This document shows, piece by piece, positions 30,557 through 40,482 of a stretch of 64,000 bases of DNA. The DNA lies in NCBI GenBank assembly GCA_021613335.1, contig JAJTWR010000021.1:945001-1009000 (forward strand), given 5' to 3'. Each line of letters begins with the position of its first letter. The first letter of the stretch is position 1. The translations under genes and the position numbers were made by a program. This DNA is from Whitmania pigra (Eukaryota > Annelida > Clitellata > Hirudinida > Haemopidae). Below the pieces are notes generated by a model, which was not told where the DNA came from, did no database searches, and saw nothing but the letters and a program-made list of their open reading frames with translations.

Positions 30557-31479
30557 TAAATTTACGTTGTCGTTGTTTGTCGGCTCGTTTGTCGTCGGAC
30601 GGCCCTCATTTCTGCCGGCGAGAAACCTGCTAGGTGTCTTTTTCGAATTCGATCGATCGTTTGTTCTAGAGGCCGTTTCAATTAGTTAACCCAGCAGTGC
30701 GTGAGGGATGATGATGATGATAACACTTCCATCTCTCAGGCTGGTCACCTTCATCTGCAAAACTTAATTTTTAACAATTTTTTTCTCGCCCTCCCCAGGC
30801 ATTTTGAGGTTGTCGTTCAGAACGACTGATGATTCTGCGAAAGCATTCGGCCTCTGATAATATATAAATATATATATATATATATATACACATACACTCG
30901 CATGCATACGGAAATGAACGACCCACTTTGAACATCGTTATCGTAATTGTAGAAGAGGCCCTCGGTTTTGAATGACAACTTTTCTTCAGCTACTTCCTCT
31001 TGAAGATCAAGATGGATGAAGTTTTGTGAGGTTTCCAAACATTTGTTATTAGCATGGACTGAACTAGCTTGAGTGTAATGATAATGATGGCATGGCTTTT
31101 AAAAAAACTTGCATTGGAATGCGTCGAGTGTACAATCTTTGAAGTTATTAATACTAAATTGAAAACTAGACTTGTCTTTACTTCATTTAGCACCTATGGC
31201 TGGGGTTGATTGACTCATCCATGATATTAGGTGATGGCACGTCGGGCTTGTGGGTTGGGTTAGTTCATGGGGATGGTCCTCATATTTGTGAGTTCGGTCA
31301 GGTGAAGCAATAACCCTTGAAAACTGCAAACAATATCCAATATCTTGGTGAAAATTATGACCGGAGAGCATTGCACCTAAAGGCCAGCAATCCTAGAAAA
31401 ATTTCTCCTCAGTCTGGAGCATACTTAACCAGCAGCTTATAACAGATCGAAAGTGTTAAAAAATTTTCGCAAGGTCTTT
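30557..31479. other. KCMF1 3' flank, no gene
   Basis: Likely 3' UTR followed by intergenic DNA. It contains a short (ATG)n near 30706-30722 and a (TA)n run at about 30863-30889. No other gene seen. Confidence 0.45.
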
Positions 31480-31610
31480 CCCAGGATTGCAGGCACTACC
31501 TCAACAGAAGCAGACTTCGGCAACTCGGATTCGAGACTTTTAAACGTCGAAGCCTCGTCCACAATGCATGCCTCTGATACAAAATAGTTCAGTCTCTCTC
31601 AATGCACCAT
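31480..31610 (+). pseudogene. LINE reverse-transcriptase C-terminal fragment
   Basis: In one frame the translation reads like the end of a CR1/Jockey-type LINE ORF2: an RSRLRQLGFETFKRRSL segment followed by a stop where Trp is expected and then YKIV. The family pattern is R-L-x-x-L-G-L-x-S-L-x-x-R-R ... Y-K-I. Surrounding sequence is broken by stops and shifts. It is a dead fragment, and family assignment below LINE is uncertain. Confidence 0.5.
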
Positions 31611-31737
31611 TCCAGACCTTACTTAGTCTCATGACTATCATTCCCTCTCTATGCCAAAAAAATGCTCTAACACTTAAAGACTTATTTTTCTTCCAAGGGT
31701 AAATTTAGAACACTTTGGGAGGGCACACACTGGAACT

Positions 31738-31965
31738 AGTAGACGGATTTAGGGGAAAGGGGTGTGGGGAGGAGGAGCACATCTACTAAAATTTTCGTCG
31801 AAAATGGTAAATTAAGGACAATTATTTAAAAAATAACTTCAAATGCTTTTTTAAAATTTAATTTAAATTTTCTTAGTAATCTTTATTTTGTAATAGATTT
31901 ACTTAATTTTTTTATGTTTTCCGAATGACGAGAACGGTCGTGGCCCCTCTTAAATCCGCCCTTGA
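31738..31965. mobile_element. possible hAT-like MITE
   Basis: The left end reads AGACGGATTTAGGGG. The right end on the other strand reads CAAGGGCGGATTTAAGAGG. The shared GCGGATTTAgg terminus is common in animal hAT MITEs. Target duplication was not recognised, so limits are approximate. Confidence 0.35.
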
Positions 31966-32145
31966 TTTTTTCGTCAATCGAATCATCAAATCCTCTGTCA
32001 CCGAAAGTCATATAGTACGTCACGCTCGAGGGGAGTCCAAGAAAGTGTGTTAGTTTGTGACAGGGAAGTAGCGGGGGTAAACTTGTGACGTCACACAAAG
32101 TAAAAATAAGAATCGCTGCTAGAAGGAAAATTGATTTAATGGCAG

Positions 32146-32355
32146 CAGTGCCGGATTAAGCCGGTGTGAATCCCTGGGCTCACTTTGAAGGGAAGCCCTT
32201 TTTCTAAACCTAACTCTTCAATGGACGCATTTATCAAGGACTATTCGTTTTGAAAACGTATCATACTAGTATTTTGTATAAATATGATCGAAAGTCTATA
32301 TTGGTGGGAGGCCCTCTCTTGGGTGGCATTGGGACACCCCCTTAATCTGGCATTG
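32146..32355. mobile_element. 210-bp hAT-type MITE
   Basis: Terminal inverted repeats CAGTGCCGGATTAAG and, from the right end, CAATGCCAGATTAAG (13 of 15 identical). Flanks AATGGCAG and AATGACAA are an 8-bp target duplication with two mismatches. There is no coding capacity. Confidence 0.75.
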
Positions 32356-32679
32356 AATGACAATAATTGTTCATAGCCAAGAAAGAAATTGCAGAAGATA
32401 TTGAGTGGCTAGATGAGGATGAAGTTGACTTACCTTCAGTCGTCCTTCCAGAGAACTCCGATGCTGAGAAAGTGATGCCATTAGTAAATGTATGAACACT
32501 CAACCTCGTTATGGATAGACGATGTCTTGTGAACATTTTTGAAATTATTAAAAGCATACTAAAACAATATGAAACACGAGTTTATCTAATAAATTTTACC
32601 CATTATTATTCAAGTTGCTTTGTGAAACATATTCAAAGTTTTATGATGTTTGTAATTGTCACGAAATTTGAATGAGGCG

Positions 32680-32818
32680 CTCAATTTTTAGCTGGGTCGC
32701 ATGACTTTTAAGGGGGAGGGGGTCTGAGATTTGTGACAGAGTGTGACATGGGAGGGGTGATTTAAAGTGGTCTAGAATAGTGTGACGTACTTTATGGGCG
32801 ACCCTCAATTCATCAACC
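32680..32818 (-). repeat. terminus of a PIF/ISL2EU-like MITE family
   Basis: The sequence ends GTGTGACGTACTTTATGGGCGACCC, a TIR-like terminus resembling those at 20851 and 22620. Inside are G-rich tracts and GTGACAGAGTGTGACATGGG, typical of such MITE ends. Opposite-strand relatives lie near 31990-32095 (TAGTACGTCACGC and GTGACGTCAC). Boundaries of a complete copy could not be set. Confidence 0.4.
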
Positions 32819-32898
32819 CTAACCCGATTCCACTCTTGTTTCTCATTCGCTGATCTTAACAATTTGCAATTAAAATAATTCCATTCCTGCTCTCGTGT

Positions 32899-33756
32899 AG
32901 GAATCGACCGGGGCCCCGGCTTTTTTGGCGACCCGGTTGAGCCGGGGATTGTCTCAAATCATGTATAAGAAATTTAGACACTTTTTTAAAATGCAAATGT
33001 CTATTCCATGTTTGAATCTAAGTTATCGTAAAATCTCTCATTTAATGGAATAAAATCATCAGGTATTGGTTATAAAAGCTCTTGAGAGAGGCTGGGATTT
33101 GATAATTCATAACAACTCATCGTAATAAGCAGAATTGTCCGATACTTGTGGCATTTCACTCACTGATTTTGTCTGAGAGATAACACTCTAGAGCTATTCT
33201 GTTTATTTTTTCGGTATAAAAATATCTGAAGGTGTTAAGAGAAAACTGGACAATCAGTCAATTGAGACAAAGTACGAAATCATACTGCAGCTTCTATTTT
33301 AATAAGGAACAAAAACTAAAGATATTTGTCGTCAGCATGGCATTCCAGCAAACACCATTTCAAAATGGAAAAGAAGGCCTACGTGATAAAGCAATGTACG
33401 AGAAGTATGTCCAACAAGAAAAAAACGAAGAATGGCTGAGCACCAAACATTCCTATAAATGGGGATTTTGTGAGCGATCTTTATGTTTGCAATGTAGGAA
33501 AAATAATTATAACGTTTTTTTTTATCGAGAATCGGCGGTGGCTCTTACAGAATATTGGTAAATATTATTGTATTGCTATCAATATCAAATATCAATTGCT
33601 GTTGTGTAAAAACACCAAAAACATGTGCATGCGCATTCTCATTTATTAACGCACATTATATATACAAAGAAATGTCAAGCATATGTTAATATCCATCCGC
33701 CACTTTATTTTTAGTTATCTCGACACTTTTTGGCAAACCCCAGCCGGGTTGGACTG
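32899..33756 (+). pseudogene. degenerate Tigger/pogo transposase remnant
   Basis: From about 33232 one frame reads as a CENP-B/pogo N-terminal helix-turn-helix: VKRKLDNQSIETKYEI, then after two stops TKDICRQHGIPANTISKWK. This matches the family pattern of K-R ... L-T-L-E-x-K-x-E-I-I and x-I-A-x-x-x-G-I-x-x-S-T-I-x-x-W. Several stops follow. The right end on the minus strand reads CAGTCCAACCCGGCTGGGG next to a TA dinucleotide, as expected for a Tc1/mariner-class element. The left limit (near 32899) is a guess. It is dead. Confidence 0.6.
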
Positions 33757-33766
33757 TATCGCCCGA

Positions 33767-34400
33767 CCAATAACCGTATCGGTACCGTTATTCGCAGTAT
33801 CGGTAAATATCGGTATCGACGATGTTTTGTGCGCCGATACCGATATTTAGGGTTAGGTTTGATAAAAATAAATTACCGTTAAAAAAGCCATGACTTTAGA
33901 AACATGTTACAAATTACTTGCGTTCCTCTTCTGCGTCTTCCTATGTTTGATTGGTTTTGGTGTATTTAAGTTATAATTACAGCGAACTTAAGAAACACAC
34001 TGTGTTAACAATCAATCACGTCGGTCGTTAGCTAAGTCCATTGAGAGAATATTTCACAATATTTGCTACTGACCATTCAAAACTGAGATGTAACGAGTGT
34101 GGGAAGATTCAACTTACAATCCTTCCATCCTCGTCAATCATTTGCGTCGCCATCACCCCATATCCTTAAAGAATGTGGAGTAGACCAAAGTAGAGAAGAA
34201 AGCTGTCGGCATCACCACTGAAGTGACATAATCAGGCGCAATTTCAAAGCAGCCTACTAATGACAAAGCATTTGATAAAGCAAAATTTTTGGACATAAAT
34301 GACAAAAAAATGATAACACACTGAAACACGGGCTGATTGCAGAGTTCATTGCACTTGATGACATAATGTAGAAAATGCCCAGAATGTAATTTACTGTATT
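33767..34400 (+). pseudogene. degenerate hAT element with BED finger
   Basis: GTATCGGTACCG-type subterminal repeats lie at 33775-33860. Further in, about 34038-34170, one frame reads SPLREYFT ... KLRCNECGK and, after a one-base shift, NHLRRHHP. That is a BED zinc finger with CxxC and the His pair. The frame is then lost to stops and shifts. It looks like an old, truncated hAT. Confidence 0.6.
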
Positions 34401-34766
34401 GACAGTATTATGTTTTAGTTTCAGTCATAGTTTTTAAGTCTGTAGTATGATTTCATGAGTCCAGAGTTATTTGTTAACTCATGATTTTAATTTTATAAGC
34501 CATCTTATAGAGAAAATAATAATCAAATATGGGTAAAAAGCCATATTGGGCACTATATGTATAGTATGTATTATATATACATATATAAATATAAATATTA
34601 TTAATTAAAAAAATTGTTATTAATAACTTCTTATTTATTATGTATTTTTAATTAAAAAATTGATTAAAAATAAATTTAAAAATCCCAATTTTTTTAATAT
34701 TCACGATCTTTCGCCTTGTAGCAAGCTTTACAAGCTTAGCACCAAACAGGTAATAAGACTTAGAAA

Positions 34767-36680
34767 ATGGCAGAGCTGCATTCAGGGAGAGATTTTACTT
34801 TACACATGGTTATGAAATTCATGATAGCCAAACGGGAAGGACATGATAATGCTAATCCCGATCTAATGAACTTCGTTTTGAATTATCTATTACCACCAAT
34901 TAAAAATGAAGATGACCTCAAACTTCGAATAAGTCGACTACAAAAGTTCACGTCGCTTCTGCTCAATATTCCACTGTCAGTGGTCCGTGAAACTGGTATC
35001 ATAACAGTAGGATCAGAAGGAATGGCCAATTTTGAATCGATTGTACTTTACACACTGCAAAGCATCAAGAAGCTCCTATCAGAAGGCAAATGCGAACGTA
35101 AAGTAGAGGACCTAATCAGTGAAAACATTTATTATCATGAACATTCAGGACATGAAACTTTTGAGTTAGGTTTGTTTAGTTGGCCGGCATTATTTAGGGT
35201 GATCGGCCCATCCATGGACCGGCCACTGTTGTTGTCCGACAAGCTCACCCAATCTCTACGCATGATATCAATACTCTACGAATTAAATGAGCATTGGTCG
35301 ACCTTATTTTGTAACATGTCAACTCAACAGCTCATATCGAAAGATGCTTTCGAATTTATAGATTTAGAAACATGCCTGAGCGATGCGACGTCATTCTTCC
35401 AATTTAAATACCCTTTCTTGGTGAAATCGCAAGCCCGAATAGTTTTATTAAAGGATAACATCCCACGGAGTCGAGTTGACAAGAAAATGAGAAGCTTATT
35501 TACCGTAGAAAGAAAAAACGCCCTGATTGACATCACAAAAAGCCTCACTAAGTATAGCTCAGGCTTTTGGACTCCTTGGGATTTTACTTTTATAAACGAA
35601 ACTGGAACAGGAGATGGGCCCACTAAAGAATTTTATACCAAAGTTTCCCTAGACTGTTCCAGATATGACTTGGATCTGTGGATAGGCGAACCGATGACGT
35701 CAAAAGATGGAAATGTTTACGTTAATTCTCCATGTGGCCTTTTCCCATCTCCGTGCACCAAACTCAACAAACGTTCACGAAAGGTCCTCTGGACCATCGG
35801 ACGTTTGATGGCAAAATCGCTGTTAGAAGGAAGACTGATGGACTTGAACTTCAGTAAAGCACTATACAAATGCATGTTTGCAGAGCCGATCCATAAGCAA
35901 CGTCTGAAACTGAGTGATATCAAACATGTCATGCCATCGCTTAGTAAATTCGTTGAAGGAATGGTCGATGTCATGAAAGAGGCTCACCTCATAAAAGCTG
36001 ATTCGTCTTTGACGTTAGAGCAGCGATCTGAACGAATTTCTAACTTGAGGTACGATGGATGTCGTCTTGAAGATCTTTGTATCAATTTCACTGTGCCTGG
36101 ATTTTCAGAAATTGAAATGATGGAAGGAGGAAGCAATATAATACTCACAGCAGAGAATGTGGACGATTATCTTTCTCTACTGGCTTGGTGGTTTTTTCAC
36201 AAAGGTATTCATGAAAAGTTGGAATGTCTGCGTAAAGGATTTCAATCTGTTATAAGCACGCAGTGCTTTGGTCGGATCGAAGTGGAAGAAATCGAGCAAA
36301 TATTTTGTGGTATTAAAACAGAGCCATGGATGTATGATGACCTTGAACAAAATTGCCAATTAGAAGATGGTTTGACCATGCATACTCCTGTTATTAGAAA
36401 ATTGTTTCTAGTCATGACAGAATTTTCTTGTGAAGAACGAGAGCTCTTTCTCAAATTTGTCACCAGTTCCCCGAAATTACCACCCGGAGGTTTAAAAAAC
36501 CTTCGTCCAAAACTAAAAATAAAAAAAATAGTAAGGGACTCAAATAATGACGCATATTTCCCATCCTCAGCGACCTGCTACAACTCCCTATTTATTCCAG
36601 ATTACAGCAATCTGGATATTTTAAAGGAAAGACTCTCGATGGCGATAAGATATGGAGCCGAATCATTCGATTTTATCTGA
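34767..36680 (+). CDS. intronless HECT E3 ubiquitin ligase, TRIP12/UFD4 type
   Basis: A single uninterrupted 637-codon frame. HECT ligases take ubiquitin from an E2 onto a cysteine and pass it to a substrate. The C-terminal 360 residues are a complete HECT domain with TRIP12 landmarks: GTGDGPTKEFYTKVS, GRLMAKSLLEGRLMDL, DLCINFTVPGFSEIE, a FVTSSPKLPPGGL segment, and the catalytic cysteine at about residue 604 in SSATCYNSLFIPDYS. TRIP12 is about 2000 aa; here the armadillo and WWE parts are absent and only about 275 residues precede HECT. There are no introns, whereas neighbours have one every 100-200 bp, so a 5'-truncated retrogene is likely. It lies among transposon debris but is intact, which suggests selection or recent origin. 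An AATAAA signal sits at 36790-36795. Confidence 0.88.
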   Translation: MAELHSGRDFTLHMVMKFMIAKREGHDNANPDLMNFVLNYLLPPIKNEDDLKLRISRLQKFTSLLLNIPLSVVRETGIITVGSEGMANFESIVLYTLQSIKKLLSEGKCERKVEDLISENIYYHEHSGHETFELGLFSWPALFRVIGPSMDRPLLLSDKLTQSLRMISILYELNEHWSTLFCNMSTQQLISKDAFEFIDLETCLSDATSFFQFKYPFLVKSQARIVLLKDNIPRSRVDKKMRSLFTVERKNALIDITKSLTKYSSGFWTPWDFTFINETGTGDGPTKEFYTKVSLDCSRYDLDLWIGEPMTSKDGNVYVNSPCGLFPSPCTKLNKRSRKVLWTIGRLMAKSLLEGRLMDLNFSKALYKCMFAEPIHKQRLKLSDIKHVMPSLSKFVEGMVDVMKEAHLIKADSSLTLEQRSERISNLRYDGCRLEDLCINFTVPGFSEIEMMEGGSNIILTAENVDDYLSLLAWWFFHKGIHEKLECLRKGFQSVISTQCFGRIEVEEIEQIFCGIKTEPWMYDDLEQNCQLEDGLTMHTPVIRKLFLVMTEFSCEERELFLKFVTSSPKLPPGGLKNLRPKLKIKKIVRDSNNDAYFPSSATCYNSLFIPDYSNLDILKERLSMAIRYGAESFDFI

Positions 36681-37258
36681 TTAAGAAATCGTTTTCAAGA
36701 CTTCTTTGGATAAATGAGAAGTCAAACAACAAAACTTCATCATGCTTAAGTTATAATTTATAAATTAATATTCAATGAAAAGCAATGTTAATAAAAATTT
36801 AGATATTTTAATAATTTGAGTGTTACTTTATTATGACTAATAAATTCTTGTTACAAAACATTTAAAGATTGAAATGAAAGCATACGTAGGGGAAGACAGG
36901 GCAAAATGAGAACTTTAGAAATACTATTCAGAGCTTAAAATCAAAGTAGTGAATGGATTTCTTGGTTCCCTGCCATTTTCTCAAATGACGCTTGCTCACA
37001 TAGACTATTGCGCAAATGATATTTGCATATAATCAAATTTTTTAAATATCACTTCCTAGGTTTACGGGTTCAAATCTCCCTTGAAATAATTAGAAATGAA
37101 AAAATTAAATTTAAATCCTCAAACAAATTAACAATTTAAAAATAAAATTGACGTGGGACAAATAAATAATTAAATAAAAGTAATTAATTAGGCCTTCTAT
37201 TAAATATTGTTTTTTTTTGTAAAGTAACAAATAACGTGAACAAATAATTTATTTGAAC
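36681..37258. other. 3' flank of the HECT gene
   Basis: Contains the polyadenylation signal AATAAA at 36790. Otherwise AT-rich with no gene seen. GGGTTCAAATCTCCC near 37068 resembles a B-box, but I found no tRNA around it. Confidence 0.45.
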
Positions 37259-37580
37259 CAGGCCCACGAAAAGGGGTGCAACCAATGCGCCGCACCGGGG
37301 CCTATAAAAATTTAGGGGACCTATGAACATTAGAGCTCAAAATTGAAATGGGCAATTATGCATGCAATTTTAATTGTTACTTTGATGCTGAAAGAGATGA
37401 AAGGAAAATTCCTCCACAAACTCTTCCAGGGAGACCCACATTTTATTAAGTTTAAGCAATTTCATATCATTCTATTATTTTATGCCTTTAACTTTCCAAA
37501 TGAATCTAGATATGACTAGTGATGGAAAAGGGGCCCAGAAAGTCTCCAGCATACACTAGTTTTTTCTCTCGTCGGCCCTG
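37259..37580. mobile_element. 322-bp hAT-type MITE
   Basis: The left end is CAGGCCCACGA and the right end, read inward on the minus strand, is CAGGGCCGACGA. It is flanked by ATTTGAAC (37251-37258) and ATTTGAAT (37581-37588), an 8-bp target duplication with one mismatch. No coding capacity. Confidence 0.75.
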
Positions 37581-37971
37581 ATTTGAATCCACCCGAAATC
37601 AATTTCTAAATATTCACCAAAAAAACCATATTTTGAACGAATTCAAGAACATTTCAATTGAACTTGTCAAACATTTTAGTGTGAGCAAATGTCGTTTGCG
37701 CAGTGGTCTATGTGCGCAAGAGTGTATGTATGGCATTAAATTATTAATAAGCTAACTTCACTCGAAATTTTAACAACTCACGTTTTATGCACGAGGGTTT
37801 CTCTCATCCTCCGTAACAGTCAATTACTGCCTTCTGTATCAATCTGTAATATTGTAGGCAACTGTCAGTGTGTGCAATAATCTACGTGAGCAACCGTCGT
37901 GTGAGCTATCGCCATTTAAGCAACAGTCTGGTTAACTCTGCGACTATGTCAAACTCCTGCTTCAAAAATTT

Positions 37972-38211
37972 CTAAACATTCGTTTCACTTGAGTTAAACT
38001 GACGCCTCTCAAAGAAGTAACGAAAAATGACCTCAGGATAGAGCTTTTTTGAAATTAGCAATAACCTGCTGGCCCGTTGGCTGGCGGATGGAAGTTTGGT
38101 TGGGGTCATGAATGCTATCTTCAGCCAATGAAACTCCTCTGCCAACTCATCATCCATATCTTTTAGGTGGCCCGAAACATTATCCAATAGTAAAATATCC
38201 GAGAGGTATGT
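37972..38211 (-). pseudogene. Tigger/JRK-like transposase, 3' fragment
   Basis: The minus strand encodes LSDILLLDNVSGHL, the second catalytic-aspartate region of a pogo/Tigger DDE transposase (family pattern L-L-L-D-N-A-x-G-H). A diverged, frame-disturbed continuation follows (ISKKLYPEVIF resembles F-K-x-x-Y). This piece is the continuation of the fragment at 43545-43948; the Gypsy element separates them. It ends at the target duplication TATGT (38207-38211). The reading frame is broken downstream, so it is dead. Confidence 0.8.
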
Positions 38212-38482
38212 TGTTGTGACGTCATCTTGGGTAGACCCCCTAGCCAAATTTATTTTAAACTATGGCTGGCTGAGCAAAAAAATCTGGCTGATATCCGGCT
38301 TAACCGAATTCACGTGATTATTAAAAATTCCGGCTGAAAATAGGAATAATTCGGCTAAAATGTGGCTGAGTTTTAAAAAATGAACGAAACAAGTTTATCA
38401 ACTAAGGGTTTTTTCAGTAACATTAATAATAAAAAATTATTGCACTATAATGTCAAAATTGTCATGAATAAATAAAAAGAAT

Positions 38483-39608
38483 TTAAATCCCTTGGTGAGT
38501 ACTTTGTGACATCTCTGAACAAAATTCGTTTAATAGCTCCAATCTTAGTCGTCTCTTCTTTTCTTCAGGCCCCTCATTCTCGCTGTTATGTGTATTTGCT
38601 TCTCTTGTTTGTCTCATTGTTTCAGGAACAGTAATAAAATTTCTCTCAACTGCATCTTTAATGGCATTTTCAAGTATAATAGTTGCATCTGTTCTGGGTA
38701 TGAGAGTCTTAGTTTGAGGGTCTAGTAATTGATGAAGCTTGATTTGTTCCGATTCGGGAAATCTATGGTCTACCTTTGCCAAAACTGCTGATTTAATTGC
38801 TTTAATCTTGGAATCATCTGTTGGTGAGGCAATACATAGCTTTTTTATTTCCATTTTCATCATTGGAATTACAGACAATGTAGGCTGCGAAGAACCAAAC
38901 AGGTCCATAAACCTCTTGAAGTGTGTCAGGAAGCCAACAAGTTCTCGCAGGAAGTCAAGTTCATCAGCATGCAAACACAATTCTCTATGACCATCACGTT
39001 TTAAAGCATTATCTACCTCTCTTTGTAAATCAATTATTGATTCGATCCTCAGACCCGCGTGCACTGTAGTGTACATAACAAATAATTGATAAACTTTTTA
39101 GTTACTTTAATTGACTCTTAAATGTTATAAAATTGAAAAAAAAGTTCCAAAATTTTTGCGTCTTGTATTGGTGGGTCTGAGGAGGATATAAAGCGTAGAG
39201 TTCCAGCGTGTTGGACATGATGCCTTAACTGTTTGATGATGATGAGAACTTTTGGTAATAATCATCCTTCTTTTCTTCTGTAACCTCTGGTATAATAGTG
39301 TCGATAAACTGATCATCCAAATCCAACAAGTTGCTTACTTGTGCCACATTATTTATTAATTTACTAACTAACTCTTTGTCTTTGGTGGAAGACAATTCAT
39401 CATCAACAAGCGAGGTTTTAAAATGAAGAGCAGTCACAATATTGCGACATTTCATAAGAATGGTTGTTACATTTCCTAGTTTATTGATGCTGTCTACTGA
39501 CAAGAGAAGGTGAAGACAATGTGATATGCAGTGCTGCACAGTGTCGACCTTTAATAGTTGTGATGTCTTCATCATATTAGCTGCTCCATCGTGACAGCTG
39601 AATATCAT
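38483..39608 (-). pseudogene. hAT transposase, frameshifted
   Basis: Three minus-strand frames carry hAT transposase features: CHDGAANMMK, then QHCISHCLHLLL (39608-39225); SCPTRWNSTLYIL in another frame (39316-39125), the conserved C-x-x-x-R-W-N-S-T block; then a 197-codon frame (39076-38483) with LREL, GFLTHFKRFMDLFGSSQPTLSVIP-like spacing. These belong to one original gene. Frameshifts separate them, and the upstream BED finger (about 39835-39640) ends in a stop before the core. Confidence 0.88.
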
Positions 39609-39639
39609 TAGTTTCTTGAGATCAGGGAAATAGCTAGGT

Positions 39640-39835
39640 GAAGATTCATATTCCCTGAGGAGGTGGTTATTGCAAAACTACAAACTTGTGATAGATGATC
39701 TTGATTGCCCAAGCTTTGTTGCAATTTGAGACATAGAGAACAGTAGATTCTGTTTTCTTCAATCAAATTGCCTTCAGAATAAAGCTGGCCAAAATAATTC
39801 CAACGAGTAGCCTTTGCATTACCATGCTGACCTAT
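39640..39835 (-). pseudogene. BED zinc finger of the hAT element
   Basis: The translation includes RWNYFGQLYSEG, CSLCLK and SSGNMNLHLA. This fits BED: an aromatic start (W-x-x-F), CxxC, then a T-S-x-N-L-x-x-H helix. It ends in a stop just before the catalytic core. BED fingers bind the transposon ends. Confidence 0.8.
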
Positions 39836-40358
39836 TTTAGAGCTGACACAATTATAGCGATCCCTTATAATTAGGTTTTATAGGTAAATATTGGTAAATA
39901 TCAGAAAATATTTAGAATAGTTAATTAAATATTTTATATTTAAAACATTTATTTGTCTATGAACAAATTTGTAAATTAAATTTGAATTTATTTGGAGCTG
40001 TGAAATAATTCGGCGGCTGGATCGAATCGCACTTTATGGCGGCGATTTAGGCTAGCCGAAAAAGTTTCGGCGGATTTTTGGCGTAATTGAAATGTTCGGC
40101 GGATTTGGCTAAATGGCGGCGGCTAGGAGGTCTAATCTTGGGTATAAAAGGAACTGGCCTCGGGAGCGAGGGAGTTTGGTTCGAGTTCTACGAGTTTTAC
40201 GGAGTTGATACGGTTGTTGTACGATAGGGATTGCGAGTTGGTGAGATTACGTACTTGGTAGCCATTAGCGATATTTCGGTTCTAGTTTCTGTTCCTGAAT
40301 ATTTGACCGCCAATAAAGTTTTCTGTTCGACTTGTTATTGTTTCAAAGACCCAACAAC

Positions 40359-40372
40359 TGGCGCAGTCGACG
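40359..40372 (+). other. candidate primer-binding site of the Gypsy element
   Basis: TGGCGCAGTCGACG lies two bases past the 5' LTR end. Position and the TGGCG start are right for a tRNA primer-binding site. I could not assign the tRNA. Confidence 0.6.
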
Positions 40373-40482
40373 AAAGAAAAGTTTCAAAGTCTGAAAAGTG
40401 ATATTTTTCAAGGAAACCAACAGAAAAGGTTTGTCAGAATTTGTTCAGAAACAGTGCATTTGAATTTCAAAGCGGGTGAAAA

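Larger units (their letters stand above)
38232..40134 (-). mobile_element. hAT DNA transposon with broken transposase (1903 bp)
   Basis: Terminal inverted repeats TAGACCCCCTAGCC (38232-38245) and, from the right end, TAGACCTCCTAGCC differ at one base. A perfect 8-bp target duplication ATCTTGGG flanks it (38224-38231 and 40135-40142). Subterminal GGCTGA/TTCGGC motifs are repeated at both ends. The minus strand encodes, in order, a BED finger (about 39835-39640), a CHDGAANMMK catalytic-core segment (39608-39225), a SCPTRWNSTLYIL block in a shifted frame (39316-39125) and a further transposase part (39076-38483). The pieces lie in different frames, parts between the BED finger and the core look deleted, and the C-terminal dimerisation signature is not evident, so it is not autonomous. 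Confidence 0.93.
38212..40356 (+). repeat. 5' LTR of the Gypsy element, split by hAT
   Basis: Pieces 38212-38231 and 40143-40356 (plus the 8-bp duplicate at 40135-40142) align end to end with the 3' LTR. It begins TGTTGTGACG and ends CCCAACA. A CRE/ATF-type palindrome TGACGTCA lies at 38217-38224 and the TATA box TATAAAA at 40143-40149. The hAT insert separates these by 1.9 kb. Confidence 0.95.

Noticed and set aside
33232..33561. 109-codon open frame as a gene
   Set aside because: The meaningful protein similarity is in another frame (a Tigger helix-turn-helix with stops); this frame is its shadow.
37060..37085. GGGTTCAAATCTCCC as part of a tRNA
   Set aside because: Neither the acceptor stem nor an A-box could be built from the flanks.
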